A stretch of DNA of 64,000 nucleotides, from assembly GCA_026419785.1 (NCBI GenBank), contig JAODTK010000899.1, positions 248,001 to 312,000 of the forward strand, in the 5' to 3' direction. This DNA is from Sclerodactyla briareus. Taxonomy: Eukaryota; Echinodermata; Holothuroidea; Dendrochirotida; Sclerodactylidae. Under the pieces are notes generated by a model. The model saw only the letters and a program-made list of their open reading frames with translations. It ran no database searches and was not told where the DNA came from. The position numbers and the translations under genes were made by a program. Shown piece by piece: positions 1 through 11,614 of the stretch (positions within the stretch are counted from its first letter, which is position 1; every line of letters starts with the position of its first letter).

Positions 1-1904
1 AAAAATATCATAAGGGTTTACCTTGTTGCTCTGGCCTTTAGCTGCAACTCATCACTTGGTGGTCTAGCATAGGTTGTTGAAGGGATTGGAGATTTGGCTC
101 ATCAGGTGTCCCTCCTCTGGAGTATTCTCCTCCTGTAGGAGGCCGATGAGCGAAAAGAGTTGGAACAGCACCTCAGCTTCCTCTTGCCTTCAAAGAGACA
201 TCTCTCGAATTGGTCTCTTCAAAGTGTGCCCTGGAAGAGAGTTCATGTTGATTGGAGATTGGTTCATACTACCCACTTGAGATGAAAGTCAGTCTCGGTT
301 GGTGGATGGGTCAACCTTTGATCCCATCATATTATTGCAGGTCCCCGGGTCAGATATGAAGTTTACGATATCTTTAAATGTCAGACTTGCCGCGCAGATG
401 ATCGATCCTATTCAAAGCCCTGCAAGGGTTCCCGACCGGATACAGCACGATGCACTATGAAAGTGTACTCAATTTGGATTCGGCCTCTCCATGTGCTCGC
501 AAAATTATGGGACATCATTGGATACTAAATGCGAATGTGAAATTGAAGTGATCTCTACAAAACTGGCATGTGGGGTCAAGTACTGTGCAAGTCATCCGAG
601 GTCAGGTCAGCACATATTTCCTAATGCCATCTGAGTCTCACATACTTTGTCTTGGAATATGTGTAGACACAGTATAGGCCTACCTTACATACTATTATTT
701 GACCTCATTTTTAAAGCCTCTACACTGATGCAGATGGGTCAGCCCAATATTCATCAGTTTCCATTTCCATAAGGTTTTTTGGTCATAGGCCGGTCCACTG
801 TTCATGTGCGAGTGGGACAGAGACATTCACTGAAATTAGACCACCATTGCATTGGAGTAAGACGGAACTCGATTTCTGTAGGATATGGAACCTTGGAAGA
901 AACGCTGCAGGAAGCCGTCAGCCCAACCTAATATTTTCACGAACCGAATAGCCTGAGTGCGGATCTTTAAGGTCAGTAGAACCTCTTATATCCCTAAGAG
1001 CCTTCTCTCAGAAGACTCTTTGAAGCCAGGCGAGAGGGGGGCTCCAGGTAAATCCAGGTAAAATCCGCCCTGTAATAACTCGCAGTTTTGATAGGCGACT
1101 GCGACCTCACGTCTACTACGGCCTAGTTTCGCACCAAACTCTCCCACACTTTGTGTAGCTCTTAATTTGGTCTTCTGTCTCTCCATCAGTAGTTTGGAAA
1201 GCAAATGCGAGAATTACGCCTGAAAAATTTAAGCTCACATGCACCCATTGTAGTTGTCAGCTATTTCCCAAGTTTGTTTAAAAGCCATAGACCCTGTGCA
1301 AGTACTGTTATGTGAAGCTAGGCAGCGGGCCGAACTCAAATTCATGGGGCACTTTGTGTAGAGTCAATGGAGCAGGCCGACAACAGATATCTTACTCATT
1401 TGTGTTGAATTGCCAACAAATCTTAATATTTTTGTCTTAGTATTTCTCCCTTTATGAAATATGAGGAATATTCGTCGATTCGAAATGTCCTTGCTGTCCT
1501 CGACGGTTCCCTAAGTAGGCCTAGCCTAGCACTAACCGTACCTCGCATAGTTTGGTGCCATTCCCACTCGCCTCCACCACTGCACGGCCTCTTTGGCTTC
1601 CCAAATCCTTCTTCGTTCGCATTCGTGAGAAGCCAAATAGACAATCTCCATTTTTCCGTTCCGTTGGCTTCAACCCTGCTGCCCACAACTAGGCATTCTC
1701 GGATCGACTTTTGTTTATTTTGAAGCAACCCCTGGCTGTAGTTTTACCAACAGGCCTACAGCAGTATAGACCTCAGTTATGTCGTCTGCTGCTCGCCAAA
1801 TTGTTTACGCTTTCGGACCTAAATGCGCCCCAGGAGAGGTGTGTCACCTTCGACCAATTCAAACTGTCCCTCTGGCCAAACTCTGGTAAATAGAGGCTTG
1901 AGTG
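1..1904. other. Unassigned sequence
   Basis: I see no recognisable gene, retroelement domain or tandem repeat here. Short open frames exist on both strands, the longest about 100 codons near 1,423-1,728 on minus, with an equally open frame opposite it, which suggests chance. The words GTAGGCCTAGCC (near 1,515) and CAGGCCTAC (near 1,752) occur; such TAGGCCTA-like words are common in sea urchin-type genomes, which is only a weak hint of origin. Confidence 0.5.
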
Positions 1905-2195
1905 AACAGTGAACTTTCAGATTAGAGGGCCGTCATGCCGAAATTCAACTTCCCAATTTAGGAATCCAGTATCCTGTAATGCCCTTGTCAATTGTATGAC
2001 GCACCACTATAACCTTGACAGGTGGAGCCATTGCGAAGGTGTGTCATAAAATGCTTTTGCATTAACGCACCCCTCAGTCACTGAGATGACGCACAACTCT
2101 TTGAAAATGACACACTAATCCAGCTTCTTCCGTCTCGAGACCTTCGTTGTTTGTACTTCTTTTCGTTCCTTCACCTGACTCCCGTCTAGCTTGTG

Positions 2196-2892
2196 GGCGG
2201 CGTTTTCATGCACACGGGCGGGCTGTCCGGGTAAATCGCTCACCATGTATTCATGGAACCATTTCCATGGACGTGGGCGGGCGAGTGGGCGGGCTGGCGG
2301 GCGGGCAGCGTTTTCCTCGAATCGGTCATGCAGCGATTTTACCCCCCTCCCGCGTGCCCGCGTGGTATTTCGTCATCGATTTCTGGTGATTTCCTTGCAT
2401 CTTACCTGGCTTGTAGCCCTGATAGGGAGAGTAGAGTACAATGTTATGTTGAATAATTTTCCACACACATTCATAACTGTTTCAACACTCGTGATGATAT
2501 CTTATACAAAGTTGTCTCTATTTTTAATGGCCAGACACCTATTGAACACACATTTGCATGTTAAAACCATTGGCGTGTCAAGTATTTGCTAATTAAATAT
2601 CCCAAACCTGTCAATTGTGAAGTCTAAAGATATTTTAGGCGCTCTCGTGACATTACCACCGGTGTTTCGTTTAAAAAATAGTATGCGTCCGGTGTTTGAT
2701 ACATTATAAGATGAATAATAATAATAATAAGAATCATTATAGTAATCCACGGTGCTTATATCAGCGCATATACACAATAAAAGTGGGAAGAGTTGCATGA
2801 TTGTGTTAAAACCGCGGCATCCGCCCGCCCGCCCGCGTGCATGGAAACAGTCCCCGCGTTACCCTCGTGCTCGCCCGCCCGCGTGCATGGCT
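2196..2892. mobile_element. Foldback-like element with GC-rich inverted ends
   Basis: The left end reads CATGCACACGGGCGGGC and the right end reads GCCCGCCCGCGTGCATG, which are reverse complements with one or two mismatches. A second, inner pair repeats the pattern: CCATGGACGTGGGCGGGCG near 2,265-2,285 against CGCCCGCCCGCGTGCATGG near 2,825-2,845. Each end is therefore a short array of GGGCGGGC units facing the other end. The interior (about 2,400-2,740) is AT-rich with an AAT run and shows no transposase. In the paralogous locus near 56,851 the flanks join directly (CTTGTG followed by TTTACTGCC), giving an empty site. No clear target duplication is visible. The name foldback is descriptive; I do not recognise the family. 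Confidence 0.6.
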
Positions 2893-3164
2893 CTACTGCC
2901 AGAAATGCCTGCTCCGAGACAATTTATGGCGCTGAAACTCAGCCCACCTATGGCCACGAATTGTCCACATCCTGCCCTACTGGTGGAGGTTTTTGGATCA
3001 CTTGCTAAATTTCGGAACTTTTGTACTTTTATAAGTTCCCCCCCCCCCGTTTAACGATCCTTATGGTTCTCTAGCCAGTGATCAAAAGCTAATACTTTCG
3101 CTATTAAGTCATTCATATCTCTAATCCCCATCGTTGCGATGCCCCTCTCCTCCTTTTATGCCAG

Positions 3165-3870
3165 CTTCAATGAAACTATCTGACATTACTTCCACCACCC
3201 GTGTGTTCGTCAAACTCTGTTCAGATCAGACACCAAAAAAAGGCTCAGGTCCTGACGGCATTCCTCCGATGTATCCCAGAGTGCCCGCCTGACTCGCGCC
3301 AATTCGCGGCAAGCTTTTCCGTTTATGCTACCTCTATGGGCCTGTACCCTCTGAGTGGACACACGCCAAATTTGGGCAGTTCCTCAAGAAGGGTGACAGC
3401 ACTGAGAGGTGTAAACCCTACAATTATGGGCCAACTACCATCAGCTCATCACATCACATCAGTATACTCTCCAAAGGCATTATGGGAACCGTACTTGATA
3501 ATCATGCCTTGTTGTTTGTGGATGCCACTCTCTCATCCGGCAATGGCCCGCTTCAGTACGGTTTCCGTCCAGGCTGGTCCTACTACTACTTGGGTCTTAC
3601 ATTTGTCACCGACCAGTGGGTTTCAGCCATCGACACCTTCAGTGGAAAGCAGGGTCTATTGTCTCTTGAATGTTGCCAAGCCTTCGACCACGTATGGCAT
3701 GCTGGACTTCTTGCTTAATTACTACTTTTGGTTTTGGTCATAGTCTCATCTCATGGCCTGCTAGTCAGTTTCTCACTGGCCGACCAATCTCTGCTCGTAT
3801 TGAGGGAGCCATTTCTGAAACTTTCCCATTAACTTTCCCATTCCTCAAGGGTATGTTTTTCTCCTACACT
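3165..3870 (+). pseudogene. Jockey-like non-LTR reverse transcriptase fragment
   Basis: This encodes the N-terminal two thirds of a jockey-superfamily reverse transcriptase, the enzyme that primes cDNA synthesis on nicked target DNA. Readable pieces, in shifting frames, are GSGPDGIPP (near 3,250), YGPVPSEW (near 3,340), LLTFVTDQW-like text (near 3,597), and SLECCQAFDHVWHAGLLA (near 3,665-3,715), which matches the ALDIAKAFDRVWHAGLL core holding the first catalytic Asp. The FADD block that should follow is missing: the sequence jumps from about 3,870 to 3'-flank text, while the paralogous copy keeps about 465 bp more. Several frameshifts and stops make it inactive. It lies inside the segmental duplication, so it predates that duplication. 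Confidence 0.8.
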
Positions 3871-4400
3871 CTCGAATCGATTATATTGTAGCACGATAAG
3901 GACGAGATTAGCCCTCTTGCGGCTGATTGTACAGTCTAGGATACATCGACATGTATACTTCAGTATAATGGATAAATAATCCAATAAACGAGTATTGTCG
4001 TTTAGTATAGGGGGAATACTACTGCCAGAAATATGATAAACTCATTGGAAGAACAAGCGGCATGTGAATTATAAAAGCGGGCTACTATATAGCTTGGAGG
4101 CAAAAAACTGAATGCGTCAGTCCCAAACCCGCAATTCATACGACTTACCGTCACAGAGTTAACGTTCCTTTGACGTTTGTGCTGTGTATGCGCTAAGATC
4201 GAAAAGCATACATCATGCAATAGAAAGATGTAATACCGGTACTTGATGTGGCAACAACCCTTGCAAACTTCTTTGTTTTCTATTGATTCACACATTATTT
4301 CACTTGGAAAAGCATTCAGTCTATAGGAGAGGATTGCTGTAGGGGGTGGTAGGTTTGGATGGTTATGGTGGTGAGAGAAAGAAACAGAATTTCTGCTAAG

Positions 4401-5574
4401 CAGTAGCGGATACAGAGGTGGAGGGGGGTCCAGGGGGTCCACGGACCCCCCCCCCCTCCCCTTTTGGTTCAGAGCTTTTCGAAAACTAATGCATTCTTAC
4501 AATTGTGTGGATCCAGGCGGCTTTGGGGGAGTCGGCTCCCCCCGCACACTTTCCCCGCTATGTGACGTCCTTCTGTGCTGAATGTACACTCTAAATAGGA
4601 CATATCTTTACAAGGATACAGACCCTAAAAAAATTTCCGCGCTCGCGCGCACTATCGTTTGCTCTCTGTGGCATTGTTATGTGGGTGTCATTGTCTTAGC
4701 AGGGTCGGCACCACGAAGAAGAAGGACCGACATTTGCCCACCTATGGAATTCTATCCCCAAAATAACATCGTGTAGAAACGTTTTAAGACACGTATTTGG
4801 TAGGGTGGGGTGTGGGTTACACTGTCATGAGTAAAGTGTATTGTGATACGTTCATGTCGCAATTAGAACATTTCAGGTGAACCTCCGAAAATTTGGCAGG
4901 CGTTGCCGGCTCTGTTAACTTATTGTGTATAACGTTCATATTGTGAAGGTCCAACGAGCAAATATGAGAGTATACTCGCATCATCATTTGCTAATAGCCT
5001 ACGGTATCTTCATTCACCTCAAAGCTTATAGCAAAGCAGTATAGTTGAGAAACATGCCAAACAGTATGCAACCACTAAAATGTACATATGTGATTTGAGT
5101 GAGAGAAAGCATTTCAATCCGTATTTGACCGACCTATTCATAACTTCTGTGAGATCTCGCGCTATGCGCGAAATGTGGTGTATGTGTTGTCGTATGCCCC
5201 TTACGACGTTGACTCCTGGAGAAGTAGTAAGGTCTGTTAGTGTTGTAAATCCGTAGCGGATTCTGTTTTAAATTGCCGTGACTTATAGCCACCAAACTTT
5301 TAAGCGATTGGCGGACGGAAGGTGAGGATATTCGAATAAAACGCCCAGATGAACCTTAACGACTAGAACCAAATCGCATCTTAGGTATAAGGTGAAATGC
5401 AACATGATTTCCAAAATAGAAGAGTGTGAAAGTGTGCTATATGGCACCAAATTGATCTAAGGCAACATGAATGAAAAAAATTGAACCCTCCCACAGCCCA
5501 CCATCAAACTCCACCCCCAAAAATCACCAGCCTCCCCCTCCCCTTCACTAAAAATTCCGGCTAATACGCCACTG
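4401..5574. mobile_element. Putative hAT-like non-autonomous DNA element
   Basis: The stretch starts CAGTAGCGGATACAGAGG and ends GCTAATACGCCACTG, whose complement starts CAGTGGCGTATTAGC. CAG...CTG termini with a GGCG core are typical of hAT-type non-autonomous elements in marine invertebrates. A long C run follows the left end (about 4,441-4,460) and C-rich text precedes the right end. It is absent from the paralogous locus at about 60,620. The eight bases on the two sides (CTGCTAAG and GTTTGGAT) do not match, so the two termini may belong to different insertions. No transposase is seen. Confidence 0.35.
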
Positions 5575-6775
5575 GTTTGGATCCCCCTTCAAAAATCTGC
5601 ATAGCCCCATGGAGCAGGCCTGTGCCGTTCGTACCAATGAATAGTGAACCTTTTCCGATTAGAAAAATTAGAAGGTGCCTAAGTGTAGCTTGTGTGGTGT
5701 TGATGAAGTCTATAAGCCTGCTGGATGCTGATACACTGAACTTCTATATTTGCACGGGTCATATGAAGAATGGGGCGGATGGACAACATGAGAAGAAGTC
5801 AGACATCGCGTGCGAAAGTACGCAGTTTCGAGGATTCAACAATGGAGAACTCATATATTCCATAAAAACAGTCACGAATCAGTCATTGAACCTACGAATA
5901 TGTCGAATACGGTATGAGCGAAAGAGCAGCGGGGTCAAAATAGGAGGAGAACGAAATGCCACTCGGTTCCTCTCAATCCAATTATTGAAGGCGACCCCCC
6001 CCAGCTAGACGCGCATGCATGCACCCCGTCGAAGGCCTCTGACAGAGGGTGGGATGAGGTTCGGATATCTTCGATCGGTCACGCTGGCGCGTATCCATAT
6101 TTTTTTTGGAAAAATTAAAGAATGACTTCGAGAGGAAATTGGAAAATAAAGGGATGAAAAATGTCGTGGGGGTGGGGGGAGGGAAACTGCCATTTTCGCT
6201 AGAGCCAAGGGACCCTACCTGTGAAAATACTGGATCCGCCCCTGAAATTTTGAACTTAGTCAACAAATGAAACAATTAAATAATCAAACATAACTTTCCG
6301 GGTTGTCCAAGGGTGACGTCATGCGTTGTTGCGCAAAGTGTATGTTCCCAAATCTCTGCATAGTAAACCAACTTTGAAGGTAAAACTCCACATAGGAACA
6401 ATAGTATTGAAAAGGGTTCAGACTTATACATTTCAGTTTTCCATACAACCCGTTGTATCCAAGCTGCAGCTGTCCTCCAAACAGGTGCGCGTTTCTACGG
6501 GGAGCTTTTGGGGCTCAAACCCCTTCACACCACCCCCCCAGAAAAAATGGCTCAACCCCCCCCCCCCTCCCCCAATGTTGCTTTATTGTTCAGTTAATAT
6601 GCGTATTGGCCATGGTTGAAATAACATAAGCGTCCTGCCCTCTTCACACCCTTAGGCTATACCAAAAATTCCCACAGGTCGCATTTTCTCGCGATACACC
6701 AAATCATGAAAGCAAATTCTATTCATATCTCGTAAGGTCGAGTACATAGACTGCTTGTACAGCAGTTATAGTGCA
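5575..6775. other. Repeat-like debris, no assignable gene
   Basis: A 143-codon frame (5,577-6,008, plus, no ATG at its start) is open but resembles nothing I know. At 6,229-6,244 the text TGGATCCGCCCCTG is the usual 3' terminus of a CAG...CTG DNA element, so some of 6,000-6,244 is probably a minus-strand element end; its partner terminus was not found. A second C-rich patch at 6,525-6,575 looks like another such end. The block is missing from the duplication partner. Confidence 0.35.
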
Positions 6776-7065
6776 AACTGCGCTTCTTCGGGCATATGGC
6801 TCGCCTTCAGGCAAGACGACCGTTCAACCGAATTCTGTCTGTACGGGATCCGGTGGGTTGTGGCCGCCTGTCAGAACGGCCTCGTTAGCTCTTGGTTAGC
6901 GCCGCTTCGTGGGTACCACTCATGGAGTAATAGGTGGGATGGTTCAGAGGCGTCATGCCCAGGCCTGATCGCTGTCCCGGAGAAGGCCCTGAGTGACTGA
7001 AGCTTCGGCCCGGTGGATGCGGCGAGGTGCCTTCTCAAGGCATGTGCCCCATCCAGTGATGAGTA
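6776..7065 (+). pseudogene. C-terminal tail of a non-LTR retrotransposon polyprotein
   Basis: The plus strand reads KLRFFGHMARLQ, then DPFNRILSVRDPVG, then scattered VDAA and CAP text across two or more frames. This matches the conserved tail found after the reverse transcriptase in many marine non-LTR elements: an FGHxARxP block, a LxxRDP block, a GRPxxSWLRQ-like stretch and a VDAATR block. Only the tail is present; no RT core lies upstream within 600 bp, so this is a 5'-truncated dead copy. Single-base shifts break the frame near 6,860 and 6,900. The clade cannot be fixed from the tail alone. Confidence 0.5.
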
Positions 7066-7984
7066 GTGACAACTGAGCGTCAAGATCGACAACGCACTCA
7101 TCTCCCCTCTCCCCATTTCCGTATTGTGTTCGTACAACTGTGCACAGTGTTCATGGTCACGAAAGCATCACTATCTTAATTACTCCACTGCTTGCATAAT
7201 TTTGTATTACTAGGACCAAAGAAATAAGGAAAAATCAGGAGCTGAATTATTCCCAGGATCCCTAGGTATTGTTAAGGAATCGTGGGGCTAGTTGTATTTC
7301 AGAGTTGTCCCACACAGTAAAAATTTGGATAATTAGCACATCGTTCATTCTGTTAATCACAATCACACCTTGATCACGCTGGGCATGTTTCCGTATACGG
7401 GTTGGGCACGGATGCCGTCTATTGCGTGACCTCCATTGGTCATGTCATGTAGTGTTGTACATATATGTAAACCTGCCACTACACTTTTAGACCGATTCTA
7501 TTCTGTCCGTTTAAACGCCCTATAACCCCCCACCGCCCCCCTGAAGACCATGTTCCTAGAGCCTCACAGACTGGGCGGAAGTGCAGACTTGCTGCAAATC
7601 TGGTGACCTGATTGTTTAACAGTTCCTATGAGCCTGACAGCTTCAATTACGGAGCCAATGTCATATTGCAATAATGCACACGACACGCCAACACTGATTC
7701 TTATATCCCAGACGCACGTGATATATATAGTACTATTGTTCTTTCAGAACACTTTTCACGTTAAGTGAGAATTCACAGACACAAAATCTATATTTCAAGA
7801 TGGAAACATTTAGGCTATGCACCTCGTTTATTGCCGTTTCCGGCCATCTGAGAGTTTGTGGAGTCCGAAATTTTATTCGACTCTCGCGCCAACTATTGTG
7901 GCGATCCGCTTAGATAGTAGTCCACAAATTATCCACTCCTGTTAGCCCCCACCCCCTCCCCAAATGGGACTCTAGATCCGCGAC
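7066..7984. other. Unassigned sequence
   Basis: No gene or repeat array recognised. The words GGCGATCCGCTTAGAT at about 7,900 recur at about 20,390, and a short C-rich tract sits at about 7,945-7,962, so part of this is probably an old DNA-element end. Confidence 0.4.
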
Positions 7985-8514
7985 TTCCTTCAAATCGTCA
8001 AAGAGCTCCGTCATAATTATTCGTATTCTCTTCATTTGAGGATAGCTGGAGGAGAGGATTTATTTGCAAAATGTTCATCCCGTTGGTCAATATCAGTACA
8101 TCCATTCAACGTCCACTGGTGTGTTCACACAAAGTTTTCATAAATATCGTTTTTCGTTTCGTACATCGCCATCGAAGAATGAATAAACTTGGATAAGAAG
8201 TAGTGCGAAATGAAAGGCTGGAAGTGTTACCCAAATTAGAAAATTACTCTCGGATCTATCTTAATGCATGTTTCAGTTGGAAATATCACGGTAGTATTTT
8301 GTACGTTGATTACGAATTTAAACTAATAAATGAAATTAAATTGTGCAACCTTTCCAATCGTGTAACGATTCACTGGTTTATTTAATCATACTTGAATAAA
8401 TATCTTCATTACTGCTAGATATTTCTTATTTTTATCCTTATTATTTGTTAAGATTGTTATTTCAGTACATTTTCCATACTGTACTTTTCATTTTTAATTT
8501 CACTGTATTATATT

Positions 8515-8636
8515 CTAGAGGGCTCCATGGACGATTGGCTCTTGCTGAATGAGGTTACCCTCTCTTAATAATAAATAAATAAATACAATAAAATAAATAA
8601 ATAACTAAATAAATAAATAATAAAAAATAAATAAAT
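8515..8636 (+). repeat. AAATA-type tail of a non-LTR retroelement
   Basis: GGCTCTTGCTGAATGAGGTT followed by ACCCTCTCTTAAT and then about 80 bp of AAATA units is the usual layout of a CR1/L2-type 3' UTR and its microsatellite tail. The duplication partner has the same UTR text and a more degenerate tail at about 61,440-61,610. Upstream sequence back to about 8,000 is shared with the partner but carries no readable RT. Confidence 0.5.
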
Positions 8637-9417
8637 CTTCTGTCCATCAGTTAACGTCTGCTTTACAAAACCACCCCAATTCAACTTCACCACAGAATAC
8701 CGCCTGCATGCGATTTAAAAGATTTCCGAGCAATTTGGCCTTACCTCAGACTACTGAGGGTAGGTGAAAACATAAAATGTTTTGGAACTGAATGGTGTTT
8801 CCGTGTGCACATTGGGTTGCGAGTGACTTCACCCCAAAACAGTTCCTCCCCCCACTACGTTTCACTCACCCCATTTCCGTTTCTCTCCTTGAAATGGCAG
8901 GAAGTGGTCATTTCCTCTCCACATCTTGGAGGCCCTGATTTGCTAAACATATCTCGTTCGCTACGACTGCCACCGCGGTTGCGTCCCTTAAGAATGTTGA
9001 TCATGCACCCCACCTAGGAAATGGTCCAGGTTCTCAGTCCATCGCTCCTCCACAGAACTCCTGGCTATGCCACTCGGCTATAGCTTCGAGCATCGAAATC
9101 GAGAGACAATAAAAATATTCGGAAAATCGAAATCCTCAAGATGAAAAGATGTTGAAATCGATCTCTAATGACTCTTCTAAGCCACGGTAGCATATCTAAC
9201 GCGTGATTGATCGATTGATCGCTCGACTCGTAAAATAACTCCCGAGCTAGTACGATAGTACGGTACATACACGGTAAACTAGACAGCCTGAACGTGTGTG
9301 ATATGGAGTTGCAGTTAAGTTGGGTTGGATTAGTCACGTATCAGAAGAAATTTCACACCTCCGAATCCGTCACCTCATGTCCCCAACTTCTCCCTCCGAT
9401 TACACATACACAGCCCC

Positions 9418-9560
9418 CAAGGCGTAGGAACCGGGGAGGGGGGCTGGGGGGGGGGCGCCAGCCCCCACTCAAAATCGTGGAGGGCGGAAATATCATTCCG
9501 CCCACTTCCCAAAGCAGAAAACCCCTTTTTTCATTTCACTCAAACAAATTTACATTATAA
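9418..9560. mobile_element. DNA-element terminus with G/C runs
   Basis: AAGGCGTAGGAACCGGGG followed by a G run and GCGCCAGCCCCC is a recurring terminal sequence of non-autonomous DNA elements in marine genomes. The word GGCGGAAATATCATTCCGCC at about 9,484 is a perfect palindrome. The other end was not located; the insertion falls close to the end of homology with the duplication partner. Confidence 0.4.
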
Positions 9561-10285
9561 AATTCATTGTAGCTAATTAATTCAGCATTAATTTATGTTA
9601 TCCTCCCCACTTCACTTCCACGGGGCAACGATCGCTAAACCTCAAATTATGTTCACATTACTCACGTCACGCAATATTTGATTGTTCAGGCCTAGTGTTG
9701 TGCATGCCGACCATCGCGATATAAAGCCTACGTGTATGTACTGTATGTGGCCACAAAGCCCAGTACACTGATTATTGTGTATGTAGGCGTCGCACCGGCA
9801 TGCACAGCATCTCACTGGTCAGCTGGCGAATGAGTCCGTGCCAACAGAGAACTGGTATTGCCAAATAATATATATATATATATATAGATATTAGATATAC
9901 AGTGAAATATTTATATGAAGTTGTAAGTTAACACAATTTGCAAAGTGAGTTTAAAAAAAAAAAGAACTTGATCCAATGTCTGGAAAACACATCGAGGCAT
10001 TACTATCGAGTTGGCTTTCAGACAAGCCTAGCATCTAGCAGTTTTCAATCACAGATTAACGATTCCAACTGTATTAAAGATTCCTACTAGAATGACGAGT
10101 ATTTTGGAATTCAAACGAAGTCCTGCAGATGATATGTTCATGATATTCGTCCGTGGTATCGCTAAAGAACGATAGCCCCCTCTATTCCTATGACCGGCTT
10201 CTCCATATCTGCCGACTAGCTTACAGGCTAAGATCAGATCACACGGTGTCTTGCGTGCATCTATCCCCGAAGGTTTTTCATGCTC
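9561..10285. other. Unassigned, with a short TA run
   Basis: No gene recognised. A (TA)n run lies at about 9,866-9,886 and a ten-base A run at about 9,954. Confidence 0.4.
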
Positions 10286-10440
10286 TAAATAGGGTTGCAG
10301 CCATGCGCGGCCCTCGAAGGATTCATTCTCTATGAGGTTTGCGCCCAGCGGCGTCCCTCGACCTTGATTCAATCACTATGTGGGTTGCGCCAGCATGCCC
10401 TTCGAAGGATTCGTTCTCTATGAGAGTTGAGCCTCCCTTA
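10286..10440. repeat. Two-copy tandem repeat, ~92-bp period
   Basis: CCTCGAAGGATTCATTCTCT at about 10,312 and CCTTCGAAGGATTCGTTCTC at about 10,399 are followed by similar TATGAG and GCGCC text, giving two units about 90 bp apart. On the minus strand both units read LIENESFEG in an open frame, the first continuing for 107 codons. A coding origin is possible, but the frame matches no family I know and the units differ in their flanks. Confidence 0.45.
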
Positions 10441-11389
10441 ACTTCTATTTCGTGCAACATAAACTCACATAATTGTGATCGTGCAAATAATTTTTTTTTT
10501 TTTTTTCTCAACTGAATAATCAGATTTCATGTTCATGGACTGGAACTGAATGATTGAGGTTATTCCATATTTATGTTGGGTCCTGTTAACCTGTGGGTGC
10601 ATGTTTCGGTAGAAAATTGTTGACTTGCTCTTCCTCTATTCATATGCCCTCTCCAAAATGTACCAGAAAGAAGTTTAACTGTCACTTATGAGTTGCAAGA
10701 AAGTACAAAGGTGAAATTTTGCTTGTAAATGAAGTAGATGAATGAATGCCATTGCAATATTGTTATTTTACACATGATACGTAGGAATACTACGAAAAAT
10801 CAGGCGTCTTTTTTAAATATGGAATCATCATTCGTCCTGCATTATCTACTTTATATCGTTTTCACTAGTCAAATATCTATGTGTTTTCTTTTTGCATTTT
10901 AGAAAGAAATGAGCAGAACAGGATCAAGTTTGCAATCTTCTGGGTTTTGTTTGGCAATGCTGTTCAGAGCTGTCCTGTGGAAAATGTAGCAATTTTCAAA
11001 GAATGGTTAGAGTAATTCAGTTGTTCTTCCTCAATTGCCATTGCCCCATAACAGCGTTGACATCTGGAAATCATTCAAAATTAAAAATACTGTAACAGAG
11101 GCAGTGTTGATGGAGTTGATGTTCCTATAGGTTATTAATAACGTAGTTGATTTTTGTGAGGGGTGTTCGCTTTACATTGTTAATTTTATAATAATAAGTG
11201 TTCAGAAATAATGTTTTTTGCATGGACTGTGGACGACTCGCAAAGTTCACAGGGATCCTATCCGCTCTCCTTTAATTTTAAATTTTTACTTACTGACTTT
11301 TCTTATTATACATTTTCTGTCTGCATGTCTGCAGAGATGTTACAGACAATTGTCAGTTTTTTCACTTAAACCTGGCCTCAGTACAGTTA
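10441..11389. other. Unassigned AT-rich sequence
   Basis: Contains a 16-base T run at about 10,490 and no recognisable gene or element. Confidence 0.4.
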
Positions 11390-11436
11390 GCATGTATATA
11401 TATATATATATATATTATATATAATATTATATATAT

Positions 11437-11469
<33 letters not shown>

Positions 11470-11518
11470 TGATAGATTATATATATATATATATTATATA
11501 TATATATATATATATATG
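11390..11518. repeat. (TA)n microsatellite
   Basis: About 130 bp of nearly pure TA dinucleotides with a few interruptions (ATTATATATAATATT, TTGATAGATT). It is self-complementary and able to extrude hairpins. Confidence 0.95.
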
Positions 11519-11614
11519 ATATACTTATGATTTTACATGAACCAAAAGGTTTTCTAATTCCAAGAACTAATTACAAAATATGTCAGATATGTTTCCCAAT
11601 CCTCAATTGTATCG

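Larger units (their letters stand above)
1905..9340 (+). repeat. Segmental duplication, copy 1
   Basis: This stretch is collinear with 55,345-62,430 in the same orientation. Matching blocks, read by eye, are 1,905-2,130 with 55,345-55,560; 2,127-2,195 with 56,785-56,853; 2,893-3,480 with 56,854-57,430; 3,530-3,870 with 59,285-59,610; 3,884-4,395 with 60,078-60,620; and 7,985-9,335 with 60,795-62,430. Good anchors are GACGAGATTAGCCCTCTTGC at about 3,901 and 60,113, and the shared word GATATGGAG/GATAGGAG followed by GTTGGGTTGGATTA at about 9,299 and 62,404. The homology runs through unrelated retroelement pieces and on both sides of an AAATA tail, so I read it as a duplicated locus, not two insertions of one element. 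Copy 1 carries extra sequence at 2,196-2,892 and 4,401-7,984. Confidence 0.75.

Noticed and set aside
5577-6008. 143-codon open frame
   Set aside because: No ATG start at its 5' end, no recognisable motif, and located in a block of repeat debris missing from the duplication partner.
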